Position numbers and translations under genes: made by a program
Shown here: positions 19,765-27,635 of the stretch, piece by piece
How positions within the stretch are numbered: position 1 is the first letter of the stretch
Layout: each line of letters begins with the position of its first letter
The notes under the pieces: model-generated
The model's input: only the letters and a program-made list of their open reading frames with translations
What the model was told of the DNA's origin: nothing
The model's database searches: none
From: an uncultured beta proteobacterium
GTDB lineage: Bacteria; Pseudomonadota; Gammaproteobacteria; Burkholderiales; Burkholderiaceae
Direction of reading: 5' to 3'
Length of the DNA: 50,480 nucleotides
NCBI GenBank assembly: GCA_903995005.1
Contig: CAJEZV010000005.1
Coordinates: 1 to 50,480, forward strand

Positions 19765-20142
19765 TTGAAGCTTCAATCTGACCCCCATTCTGGAGCCAAT
19801 ACGATCACCGGCTATGGAGATGGCTACGTTGAGATCAACCAGACCCCATATGCCCATGCTGTCTTACTGAGCTCTGACGGGGCAATTTCTGAATGGCCAG
19901 TCCAGTCGTTCGACGGTCTAGAGACATCCCATTTTGCCCAAATGGTTGATCTCAAGCCTGAATTGATTCTGATTGGAACAGGCAATAAACAGCGCTTTCC
20001 TAAGCCAGAACTCCTCAAATCTCTGATTTTGGCCAAAATTGGCTTTGAAATCATGGATTCTCAGGCAGCCTGCCGAACTTACAACATTTTGGTGGGCGAA
20101 GGACGTCAAGTTCTGCTGGCCTTAATCGTGGAGCCAAACTAA
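19765..20142 (+). CDS. Mth938-like (DUF498) domain protein
   Basis: A 125-residue protein of the Mth938/NDUFAF3 fold family, marked by ITGYGDGYVEIN and the core ELILIGTGNKQRFP, with MDSQAACRTYNILVGEGRQVLLALI at the end. Function in bacteria is unknown. It starts with TTG at 19765 after a GAGAG ribosome-binding site, and its stop overlaps the arnT start (TAATG). Translational coupling to the lipid A modification genes is plain, but whether it takes part in that pathway cannot be said. Confidence 0.8.
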   Translation: MKLQSDPHSGANTITGYGDGYVEINQTPYAHAVLLSSDGAISEWPVQSFDGLETSHFAQMVDLKPELILIGTGNKQRFPKPELLKSLILAKIGFEIMDSQAACRTYNILVGEGRQVLLALIVEPN

Positions 20143-21833
20143 TGCAGTTTGGACAAATTCGACAGTCTTCAGCACTGCATCCTGGCAAAATTTTATTGCT
20201 GTTCATTGTTTATGCCTTACTGTGGTTTGGCACACTTGACTATCGCCACCTCATTCCATCCGATGAGGGGCGTTATGCAGAAATAGCCAGAGAGATGTTG
20301 GTCACTGGCGATTGGGTAACACCGCGCTATAACGGCTATAAGTATTTTGAGAAACCGCCACTCCAAGCTTGGGCAACTGCAGCAGCATTTCAAGTATTTG
20401 GTATTGGTGATTGGCAAGCGCGCTTGTGGGCCGCCCTTACTGGCTTTCTGACGATTTTGTTCATTGGGTTTACTGGGGCTCGCATCTACAGTGCTAGAGC
20501 AGGATGGTTGGCTGCGGTTGTTCTCGCATCCAGCCCAATGTGGGTTATTAGCGGCCACTTTAATTCTCTCGACATGGGACTCTCTTCTTTTTTAGTGGCG
20601 GCGCTTTGCAGCCTATTGTTGGCACAAACTGCAAGCAATAAATCTAGTTGCCGAAATTGGATGTGGGCTTGCTGGATCTTTATGGCTCTAGCAACACTCT
20701 CCAAAGGAGTAATTGGTGCTGCGATTCCAGCCATGGTCTTTGTTGCTTACTCTATTAGCACTTGGGATTGGAAAATCTGGACGCGCTTACATTTGCTCAG
20801 CGGTACGATTTTGTTTCTGGTAGTAACAGCGCCATGGTTTGTTTTGGTTGCTCAGCGTAATCCTGAATTCCTAGAGTTCTTTTTTATTCACGAGCACCTA
20901 CAGCGTTTTACTCAAGATGCCCATAGTAGAACAGGCCCTATTTACTACTTCGTACCATTACTACTCATTGGCATACTGCCTTGGGTTTTGCAAATCCCAG
21001 GCTCGATTGTGCAAGCATGGGGGGAGCGTCGTCGCGACTTCTCAAGTGGCTGGTTATTGGTATGTTGGTTTGCTGTGATCTTCGCCTTCTTTAGTGTTTC
21101 ACGCTCTAAATTACCGGGCTACATCATTCCCATTTTTCCGGCGCTCGCATTATTAATTGGTAATCGTCTAGATAAATTACTAGCACACACCAATTCCATG
21201 GAGATTCCTTGGAAACTGCAAACCATCGGATTTGCAATCTTAGGTTGCATTGGATTTTTCTTCCTGACTGATATTAGCAAACAAGCAAGACCTGATGAGA
21301 TTGAAGCCTACGCTCAATATACTTATTGGGTAATTGCTGCTTTGATTGCACTTATTTTGTTTAGTGCATTTGCAGCTTGGGAAAGCAAACGCAATGGCAT
21401 TCAAAGTATTGTGAGTTTTGCTTGTGGATTTTTTCTCTGCGCCATCATCGCTGGAACAGGTCATGAAACCTTGGGTCGTGCAGTTTCTGGTATTGACCTT
21501 GTCAACCGAGTGAAATCATCTATCCCAGAGAAGGTTAACTTCTACTCTGTTCGCCTCTTGGATCACACTGTGCCCTTTTATCTTGGTAGGACGATGATCA
21601 TGGTTGAATCTCCGGATGAGCTTGGGTTTGGTGTCAACCAAGAGCCTGAGCTTTGGATGTCAACCCTAGATGCCTTCATTGCCCGCTGGAAAGAGGATCC
21701 AAGCGCTTACGCCTTAATGGTCCCAGAGCAGTATGTGGCACTTCAAGAGCTAAATCTGCCTATGCAAGAAGTAGATCGTGATTCCCGCAGGGTAATTGTG
21801 AAACATCCCGATGCAACAAATGTGACGCGGTAA
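20142..21833 (+). CDS. arnT: ArnT-like lipid A aminosugar glycosyltransferase
   Basis: A 563-residue polytopic inner-membrane transferase of the GT83/PMT group that moves 4-amino-4-deoxy-L-arabinose from undecaprenyl phosphate to lipid A on the periplasmic side. After the first helix comes the conserved acidic periplasmic loop PSDEGRYAEIAREML, then NGYKYFEKPPLQAW; about ten or more further hydrophobic segments follow and a soluble C-terminal domain begins near residue 440. Because it sits with arnB, arnC, arnA and arnD the Ara4N assignment is reasonable, though related enzymes transfer other aminosugars. Confidence 0.87.
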   Translation: MQFGQIRQSSALHPGKILLLFIVYALLWFGTLDYRHLIPSDEGRYAEIAREMLVTGDWVTPRYNGYKYFEKPPLQAWATAAAFQVFGIGDWQARLWAALTGFLTILFIGFTGARIYSARAGWLAAVVLASSPMWVISGHFNSLDMGLSSFLVAALCSLLLAQTASNKSSCRNWMWACWIFMALATLSKGVIGAAIPAMVFVAYSISTWDWKIWTRLHLLSGTILFLVVTAPWFVLVAQRNPEFLEFFFIHEHLQRFTQDAHSRTGPIYYFVPLLLIGILPWVLQIPGSIVQAWGERRRDFSSGWLLVCWFAVIFAFFSVSRSKLPGYIIPIFPALALLIGNRLDKLLAHTNSMEIPWKLQTIGFAILGCIGFFFLTDISKQARPDEIEAYAQYTYWVIAALIALILFSAFAAWESKRNGIQSIVSFACGFFLCAIIAGTGHETLGRAVSGIDLVNRVKSSIPEKVNFYSVRLLDHTVPFYLGRTMIMVESPDELGFGVNQEPELWMSTLDAFIARWKEDPSAYALMVPEQYVALQELNLPMQEVDRDSRRVIVKHPDATNVTR

Positions 21834-21844
21834 TATAGATCCAC

Positions 21845-22999
21845 ATGTCAAACTTTATTCCTTTCACACGCCCCAGCTTCAATCAAGAAACCATTGATGC
21901 TGTTTCAGAAGTATTGCGCTCTGGTTGGGTGACTTCGGGACCCAAGTTAGCAGAGTTTGAAGCAACCCTAAGCGAATACTTTGGTGGTCGTCCTGTGCGC
22001 TGCTTTGCTAACGGCACAGCAACAATGAAAATTGCACTACAAGTTGCTGGTATTGGCACGGGCCATGAAGTCATTACTACGCCGATTTCTTGGGTAGCCA
22101 CCTCCAATGTCATCCTAGGAGTTGGTGCAAAGCCAGTTTTTGTTGATATTGATCCTGTTACGCGCAACATTGATCTCAATAAAGTTGTGGCAGCAATCAC
22201 TCCTAAAACACGAGCGATCATGCCCGTGTATTTAGCTGGCCTACCGGTTGATATGGACCAACTCTACTCACTGGCGAAGCAACACAATCTGCGCGTGATT
22301 GAAGACGCCGCTCAAGCGTTTGGCTCTCAATGGAAAGGTAAGAAGATTGGTAGCTTTGGTGACTTAGTGAGCTTTAGCTTCCAAGCCAATAAGAATCTCA
22401 GCACCGTAGAGGGTGGCTGCCTAGTCCTCAACAATGCAGATGAAGCTAAGCTTGCTGAAAAATTTCGCCTGCAAGGTTTAACTCGTCAAGGCATGGATGG
22501 AATGGACGTTGATGTGCTTGGTGGTAAAGATAATTTGACAGATGTGAATGCGGCAATTGGACTTCATCAGTTAAAACAATTGCCCGCCTACCAAACCCGC
22601 CGTGTAGCGCTTGCTCGCCAATACTTTGAACTTATTCGTGCAGAGTTGAAAGTGGCTGGATTAGAAAATCTCAAATTAGAACTACCAGTAGAAAATTTCA
22701 CGGACAGTAATTGGCATATGTTTCAAGTGGTGTTGCCACTGGAGCAATTAAATTGCGATCGCGCCCAAATAATGACGGAGTTAAAAGATCTAGGCATTGG
22801 CACAGGAGTGCACTATCCAGCTATTACTGGATTTACCCTCTATAAAAATCAAGGCTATAAAACGAGTGACACACCAATAGCAGAGCGTATTGGCCGCTCT
22901 ATTGTTACTCTCCCACTTTTCCCAGGAATGGCAGACGAAGATATTGGCCGTATAGCCAGTGGATTGCTTGGAATCCTCAGGAAACACTACAAAAAGTAA
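21845..22999 (+). CDS. arnB: UDP-4-amino-4-deoxy-L-arabinose aminotransferase
   Basis: A 384-residue DegT/DnrJ/EryC1-type PLP enzyme that aminates the UDP-4-keto-pentose using glutamate. The start FIPFTRPSFNQETIDAVSEVLRSGW is typical of ArnB; the PLP lysine is Lys183 in FQANKNLSTVEGG, and EDAAQAFGS and GIGTGVHYPAI are present. It starts 11 bases after arnT. The 41-base gap to arnC contains a small TTGGG/CCCAA hairpin without a T tract. Confidence 0.94.
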   Translation: MSNFIPFTRPSFNQETIDAVSEVLRSGWVTSGPKLAEFEATLSEYFGGRPVRCFANGTATMKIALQVAGIGTGHEVITTPISWVATSNVILGVGAKPVFVDIDPVTRNIDLNKVVAAITPKTRAIMPVYLAGLPVDMDQLYSLAKQHNLRVIEDAAQAFGSQWKGKKIGSFGDLVSFSFQANKNLSTVEGGCLVLNNADEAKLAEKFRLQGLTRQGMDGMDVDVLGGKDNLTDVNAAIGLHQLKQLPAYQTRRVALARQYFELIRAELKVAGLENLKLELPVENFTDSNWHMFQVVLPLEQLNCDRAQIMTELKDLGIGTGVHYPAITGFTLYKNQGYKTSDTPIAERIGRSIVTLPLFPGMADEDIGRIASGLLGILRKHYKK

Positions 23000-23040
23000 C
23001 CTAATTGGGCTAAGCCCCAAGAATCAGGCAAAATTGCGGC

Positions 23041-24003
23041 ATGACTGCAAATTTAGTTGCTAACCCAAACCTCAGTATTGTTATTCCCGTTTATAACGAG
23101 GAAGACGGCCTACAAGCCCTATTTGATCGCCTGTACCCGGCTTTGGATGGCTTAACTGCCAAGCGTAATATTTCCTATGAAGTCGTTTTTGTAAACGACG
23201 GCAGCAAAGATCGCTCTGCAGGAATCTTGGCTAAGCAAGTTGAGCTGCGCCCTGATGTTACCCGCGCTGTTTTATTCCACAGTAATTTTGGTCAACACAT
23301 GGCCATCATGGCTGGTTTTGAATACGCTAAAGGTGAATACATCATCACTCTAGATGCGGACTTGCAAAACCCCCCTGAGGAAATAGATGCTTTAACCGAA
23401 CAACTATTAAAGGGACACGATTACGTTGGCACTATTCGTGCGGATCGTCGTGATAGTTTCTTTAGAAAATTTGCTTCACGCGCTATGAATAGCTTACGTG
23501 AACAAATTACTCGTATCACGATGACGGACCAGGGTTGCATGTTGCGTGGCTACAGTCGTCGCATCGTCGACTTAGTTCGTCAATGCGATGAAAACAATAC
23601 TTTTATTCCGGCGCTTGCTTATACCTTTGCAGCCAACCCTATAGAGATTACTGTTAAGCATGAAGAACGTTTTGCTGGTGAGTCTAAGTACAGCCTCTAT
23701 CAACTCATTCGTTTGAACTTTGATTTAGTGACTGGCTTCTCCATCATGCCCCTGCAGATCTTCTCCATTCTGGGTATGTTGTTATCGCTTGCCGCAGGTA
23801 GCCTCTTTGCTTACCTCTTAGTACGCCGCTTCGTCTTGGGTGCTGAGGTTGAAGGAGTCTTTACCCTCTTTGCCTTAACCTTCTTCCTCATTGGCGTCAT
23901 GCTCTTTGGCCTTGGTCTCCTTGGCGAATATATTGGCCGAATCTATCAACAAATCCGCAATCGTCCACGTTACGTTGTGCAAGCTGTTTTAGAGAAAAAA
24001 TAA
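23041..24003 (+). CDS. arnC: Undecaprenyl-phosphate Ara4FN transferase
   Basis: A 320-residue GT2-family transferase that moves formylated Ara4N from UDP onto undecaprenyl phosphate at the inner face of the membrane. The catalytic domain shows SIVIPVYNEEDGLQ, FVNDGSKDRS and the DXD-like TLDADLQNPPEE, and the C-terminal third holds two long membrane helices (about 230-300) ending in GEYIGRIYQQIRNRPRY. Confidence 0.94.
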   Translation: MTANLVANPNLSIVIPVYNEEDGLQALFDRLYPALDGLTAKRNISYEVVFVNDGSKDRSAGILAKQVELRPDVTRAVLFHSNFGQHMAIMAGFEYAKGEYIITLDADLQNPPEEIDALTEQLLKGHDYVGTIRADRRDSFFRKFASRAMNSLREQITRITMTDQGCMLRGYSRRIVDLVRQCDENNTFIPALAYTFAANPIEITVKHEERFAGESKYSLYQLIRLNFDLVTGFSIMPLQIFSILGMLLSLAAGSLFAYLLVRRFVLGAEVEGVFTLFALTFFLIGVMLFGLGLLGEYIGRIYQQIRNRPRYVVQAVLEKK

Positions 24004-24873
24004 TTGCACGCAGTCGTCTTCGCTTACCACGATGTTGGTCTCAATTGCCTTAATGCTTTATTAACTGCAGGCATCCAAATTGATCTAGTAGTTACCCATC
24101 AAGATGACCCCAATGAGAATGTTTGGTTCGGTAGCGTTGCTAAGCTCTGCCAAGAGAAAAATATTCCATACATCACGCCTAGTGCAGCTGAATTAGTTGA
24201 TTTAGCTCCAAAACTACAATCACTCGCACCAGACTATATTTTTTCTTTTTACTATCGCTACATGATTCCTGCGCAGATTTTGGCTTGCGCCAAGATTGCT
24301 GCCTTAAATATGCATGGATCACTACTACCTCAATATCGTGGCCGCGCTCCAGTGAACTGGGCAATTTTGCACGGAGAAACGCAAACGGGCGCTACCCTAC
24401 ACATCATGGAAGTAAAACCGGATGCCGGCGATATTGTTGGTCAATCTGCGGTGAGTATTGGCCCCGACGAAACGGCTACTGATGTCTTTAGTAAGGTGAG
24501 CCAAGCGGCAGTAGCAGTCATCCAAGAGGCATTGCCCAACCTGATTAAGGGCAATGTGCCCCGCAAACCAAACGAGCTCCAAAAAGGCAGTTATTTTGGT
24601 GGCAGAAAGCCTGCGGATGGGCAAATTCACTGGGATCAGAAGGCAATTCAGGTCCATAACCTAGTAAGAGCTGTTGCACCCCCTTATCCAGGCGCCTTTA
24701 CAGATTACCAAGGTCAAACGATGACGGTAGCTAAAACCAGCCTCAAAGGGCCGCTCCCGGCCAATCTGGATCTTAGCGTTCAAGGCATCCAAGTGGTTGA
24801 TAATCGGGTATTCGGCATTTGCGGTGACAGCCAGGTAGTTGAAGTCTTGGAATGGTTCCCAGCCAACAAATAA
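24004..24873 (+). CDS. arnA: UDP-Ara4N formyltransferase (N-terminal half of ArnA as a separate protein)
   Basis: A 289-residue protein matching the formyltransferase domain of E. coli ArnA: VVFAYHDVGLNCLNALL at the start, IFSFYYRYMIP, the catalytic Asn and His in NMHGSLLPQYRGRAP and the aspartate in KPDAGDIVGQ. It formylates UDP-Ara4N with 10-formyl-tetrahydrofolate. In E. coli this is fused to the decarboxylase; here the two are separate genes. It starts with TTG directly after the arnC stop codon, so it is coupled to arnC translation. Confidence 0.92.
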   Translation: MHAVVFAYHDVGLNCLNALLTAGIQIDLVVTHQDDPNENVWFGSVAKLCQEKNIPYITPSAAELVDLAPKLQSLAPDYIFSFYYRYMIPAQILACAKIAALNMHGSLLPQYRGRAPVNWAILHGETQTGATLHIMEVKPDAGDIVGQSAVSIGPDETATDVFSKVSQAAVAVIQEALPNLIKGNVPRKPNELQKGSYFGGRKPADGQIHWDQKAIQVHNLVRAVAPPYPGAFTDYQGQTMTVAKTSLKGPLPANLDLSVQGIQVVDNRVFGICGDSQVVEVLEWFPANK

Positions 24874-24909
24874 GTAGCAACAACATTAGATTAAAACGAG
24901 GCAGTAAAG

Positions 24910-25956
24910 ATGAAAAAAGTACTCATTCTTGGTGTTAACGGCTTTATTGGTCACCATCTTTCTAAGCGCATTCTGGAGACAACCGATTGGGATGTCTATG
25001 GCATGGATATGCAAAACGATCGCTTAGGTGATTTAGTCAATCATCCACGCATGCACTTTTTTGAAGGTGATATCACTATCAATAAGGAATGGGTTGAGTA
25101 CCACATTCGTAAATGTGACGTCATCCTACCTTTAGTTGCTATCGCCACTCCTGCAACCTATGTACAGCAACCTCTGAAAGTATTCGAGCTTGACTTCGAA
25201 GCAAATCTTCCAATCGTGCGGTCTGCTGTTAAATATAAAAAGCATTTGGTGTTTCCATCAACCTCTGAGGTTTATGGCATGTGTGAGGACAGCGAGTTTG
25301 ATCCTGCTAAATCCAATATGGTCTACGGACCTATCAATAAGCCACGCTGGATCTATGCCTGTTCTAAACAGTTGATGGATCGCGTGATCTGGGGTTACGG
25401 AATGGAAGGTTTGCGCTTTACCCTCTTCCGCCCATTCAACTGGATTGGCCCTGGTTTAGATAGCATTTACACACCAAAAGAGGGTTCATCCCGCGTAGTA
25501 ACTCAGTTCTTAGGGCATATTGTTCGCGGAGAGCCAATAAACCTCGTGGATGGCGGTGCTCAGAAACGCGCCTTCACCTATATAGATGATGGTATCGATG
25601 CATTGATGCGCATCATCGATAACAAAGATGGGGTTGCCAATGGCAAGATCTATAACATCGGTAACCCAAAGAACAATCATTCTGTTCGTGAATTAGCCAA
25701 TCAAATGCTAGAGATTGCGCGCAGCATTCCTGAATACGCGAAGACTGCAAATGAAGTGAAGATTTTGGAAACCACTTCCGGTGCATATTATGGTGAAGGC
25801 TATCAAGACGTGCAAAATCGTGTGCCAGCGATTGACAATACCATGAGTGAGTTGAGCTGGAAGCCTACTACTACTATGGGGGACGCTCTCAAGAATATTT
25901 TTGAAGCCTACCGCCAGGATGTAGAAAAAGCCCGCTCTTTAGTTGATAAAGAATAA
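24910..25956 (+). CDS. arnA: UDP-glucuronate oxidative decarboxylase (C-terminal half of ArnA as a separate protein)
   Basis: A 348-residue extended short-chain dehydrogenase matching the ArnA decarboxylase domain: NAD-binding VLILGVNGFIGHHL, the catalytic Ser/Glu in FPSTSEVYGM, the Tyr-X3-Lys in WIYACSKQLMDRV, and the arginine in GYQDVQNRVPAI. It oxidises and decarboxylates UDP-glucuronic acid to the 4-keto-pentose used by ArnB. It lies 36 bases after the formyltransferase. The UDP-glucuronate source (ugd) is not in the window. Confidence 0.94.
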   Translation: MKKVLILGVNGFIGHHLSKRILETTDWDVYGMDMQNDRLGDLVNHPRMHFFEGDITINKEWVEYHIRKCDVILPLVAIATPATYVQQPLKVFELDFEANLPIVRSAVKYKKHLVFPSTSEVYGMCEDSEFDPAKSNMVYGPINKPRWIYACSKQLMDRVIWGYGMEGLRFTLFRPFNWIGPGLDSIYTPKEGSSRVVTQFLGHIVRGEPINLVDGGAQKRAFTYIDDGIDALMRIIDNKDGVANGKIYNIGNPKNNHSVRELANQMLEIARSIPEYAKTANEVKILETTSGAYYGEGYQDVQNRVPAIDNTMSELSWKPTTTMGDALKNIFEAYRQDVEKARSLVDKE

Positions 25957-25976
25957 GTTAATAAGTTCAAGGGTTC

Positions 25977-26903
25977 ATGGCTAAGATTGCTCTCAAGGTA
26001 GATGTTGATACCTTACGCGGCACTAAAGAAGGTGTACCCAATTTAGCCCGCACCCTCGAGCGTTTTGGCCTGAAGGCTACTTTCTTATTTAGTCTTGGCC
26101 CTGACCACACTGGCTGGGCACTCAAGCGAGTCTTTCGTCCAGGCTTTCTGAAAAAAGTCAGCCGCACTTCTGTCGTAGAACACTACGGGATTAAGACTCT
26201 ACTTTATGGAGTTCTCATCCCCGGACCAGATATTGGCAAGAAAGCTGCAACAGAAATGCGCGCGATTGATAAAGCCGGGCATGAAACTGGCATTCACACC
26301 TGGGACCATGTTGCCTGGCAAGACGCAGTCCGCACTCAAGATTCTCAATGGACTAAAGCGATGATGCAAAAAAGCTGGGATCGCTTTATAGAAATTTTTG
26401 GTCATGCACCAGTAACTTATGGTGCCGCTGGTTGGCAAATGAATGAGGCTGCGTTTGAACAACTCGATCAATGGGGTATTACTTACTCCTCAGACGGCAG
26501 GGCCGAGCCAAATCTAGTGCCTTATCGATTGGTCTTGCCATCGGGTAAAGCGAAGCACGTGCAATACCCAACTACACTGCCGACTTTTGATGAACTGATT
26601 GGCATTGATGGCGCAGATGAGTTTGGTGCAGTTAAAAAACTCCTAGAAATCACCCAAAGCAACCCCAATGATCAAGTCTTCACTCTGCATGCGGAACTTG
26701 AGGGCCAGAAGCTATTGCCAGCATTTGAACAGCTATTAGCTGGATGGCTAAATCAAGGCCACGACCTTGTTACCATGGGCGAGCTGCACCAATCTTGGAA
26801 GGCCACCAATCAACTCGATAAAATAGCCGTACTGCCACTGACTTGGGGTGAGATACCCAATCGCAGTGGTGAATTAATTATTCAGAATCATGCAGTAAAT
26901 TAA
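25977..26903 (+). CDS. arnD: ArnD deformylase (polysaccharide deacetylase family)
   Basis: A 308-residue NodB-type deacetylase that removes the formyl group from undecaprenyl-phosphate-Ara4FN before transfer to lipid A. The metal and catalytic motifs are KVDVDTLRGTKEGVPNL near the start and GHETGIHTWDHVAWQD (His-X3-His type); TYGAAGWQMNE and FTLHAELEG complete the fold. It follows the decarboxylase by 20 bases. No arnE/arnF flippase gene is next to it. Confidence 0.92.
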   Translation: MAKIALKVDVDTLRGTKEGVPNLARTLERFGLKATFLFSLGPDHTGWALKRVFRPGFLKKVSRTSVVEHYGIKTLLYGVLIPGPDIGKKAATEMRAIDKAGHETGIHTWDHVAWQDAVRTQDSQWTKAMMQKSWDRFIEIFGHAPVTYGAAGWQMNEAAFEQLDQWGITYSSDGRAEPNLVPYRLVLPSGKAKHVQYPTTLPTFDELIGIDGADEFGAVKKLLEITQSNPNDQVFTLHAELEGQKLLPAFEQLLAGWLNQGHDLVTMGELHQSWKATNQLDKIAVLPLTWGEIPNRSGELIIQNHAVN

Positions 26904-26934
26904 TAAAACCTAGAGACAATAACAAAGGATCATC

Positions 26935-27402
26935 ATGACAGTAACTATCGGTCAATCTATGCCTCAGTGCGCTATTCCTGCAACATCGGGACTGACCTTT
27001 TCTCCAGCTTCAGCCAAGGGTAAAAAGTTGGTTCTTTACTTTTACCCAAAAGATATGACTCCTGGCTGCACAGCCGAGTCCGGTGAATTTCGTGACAACA
27101 TTGAAGCATTTACGAAAGCCAATACTCTAGTGGTAGGAGTTTCTCGAGATAGTCTCAAGTCACATGACAACTTCCGCAGTAAGTTACAACTCCCTTTTGA
27201 GCTTGTTGCCGACACTGAAGAAAAACTCTGTCAGATCTTTGGGGTCATGAAAATGAAGAATATGTACGGCAAGCAAGTCCGCGGAGTTGAGCGCAGCACC
27301 TTCCTATTTGACTCCTCTGGCAAGCTTGTTAAAGAGTGGCGCGGCCTTAAGGTAGCAGGCCATGTGACAGAGGTATTACAAGCAGCCCAAACCACTAAAT
27401 AA
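26935..27402 (+). CDS. bcp: Thiol peroxidase PrxQ/Bcp
   Basis: A 155-residue peroxiredoxin that reduces hydroperoxides in the cytoplasm. The peroxidatic cysteine is Cys45 in YPKDMTPGCTAESGEFRDN. The resolving cysteine often found five residues later is absent here; the other cysteine available is Cys99 (KLCQIFGV), which would make it either a differently resolved 2-Cys or a 1-Cys enzyme. AAGGAT precedes the ATG at good spacing. It lies 31 bases after arnD and probably ends that transcript. Confidence 0.92.
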   Translation: MTVTIGQSMPQCAIPATSGLTFSPASAKGKKLVLYFYPKDMTPGCTAESGEFRDNIEAFTKANTLVVGVSRDSLKSHDNFRSKLQLPFELVADTEEKLCQIFGVMKMKNMYGKQVRGVERSTFLFDSSGKLVKEWRGLKVAGHVTEVLQAAQTTK

Positions 27403-27429
27403 TTTTTACAAAAATTTGTTCTGAGGTGC

Positions 27430-27457
27430 TTGCAAACCCTAAAATTTGGGGTAAAGT
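27430..27457 (+). promoter_or_regulatory. Candidate sigma-70 promoter for the prxQ-phoH intergenic RNA
   Basis: TTGCAA (27430-27435) and TAAAGT (27452-27457) are 16 bases apart, giving an expected transcript start near 27464. Both hexamers are imperfect. Confidence 0.4.
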
Positions 27458-27463
27458 AAAGTC

Positions 27464-27560
27464 ATATGCACCGTAAACGACGGGAAAGTCTGACAATCCG
27501 TTTGAATCAGAAACCTGAATATTTCAGAACAGGTTCGGGGAGCAACCCCCTCCGTTTTTT
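27464..27560 (+). ncRNA. Candidate structured small RNA between prxQ and phoH
   Basis: The 233-base gap between prxQ and phoH contains three consecutive hairpins by eye: AAACG-GG / CC-CGTTT (27474-27503), AACCTG / CAGGTT (27512-27535) and a GGGG / CCCC or CGGGG / CTCCG hairpin (27536-27554) followed at once by six T, like a terminator. With the promoter upstream this would make an RNA of about 97 bases. It does not match tmRNA, SRP RNA, RNase P RNA or any riboswitch consensus I remember, and it is shorter than 6S RNA. The alternative is a regulatory leader of phoH, since a second terminator follows. Confidence 0.45.
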
Positions 27561-27587
27561 AGACCAAGCTGCAACTAGTTTCGTAAT

Positions 27588-27625
27588 AAACCGTCAATGC
27601 ACTCCGCTTGGCGGTTTTTTCTTTT
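27588..27625 (+). terminator. Rho-independent terminator or attenuator just before phoH
   Basis: A ten-base stem (AAACCGTCAA / TTGGCGGTTT with one G-U pair, 10-base loop) is followed by a T-rich tract, ending at the phoH ribosome-binding site AGGAG (27626-27630). Placed here it would block read-through into phoH, either as the end of an upstream transcript or as an attenuator. Confidence 0.75.
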
Positions 27626-27635
27626 AGGAGAGTCC

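Noticed and set aside
22999..23041. TTGGG / CCCAA hairpin between arnB and arnC as a terminator
   Set aside because: Only five base pairs and no T tract; genes on both sides belong to one pathway and are probably cotranscribed.
27466..27627. 53-codon open frame (MHRKRRESL...) across the prxQ-phoH gap
   Set aside because: No ribosome-binding site, it runs through both hairpin terminators, and the T tract gives its Phe-rich end. More likely chance within an RNA element.
27597..27635. Upstream ATG extending PhoH by 13 residues
   Set aside because: It lies in the terminator hairpin; the ATG at 27636 has AGGAG at correct spacing.
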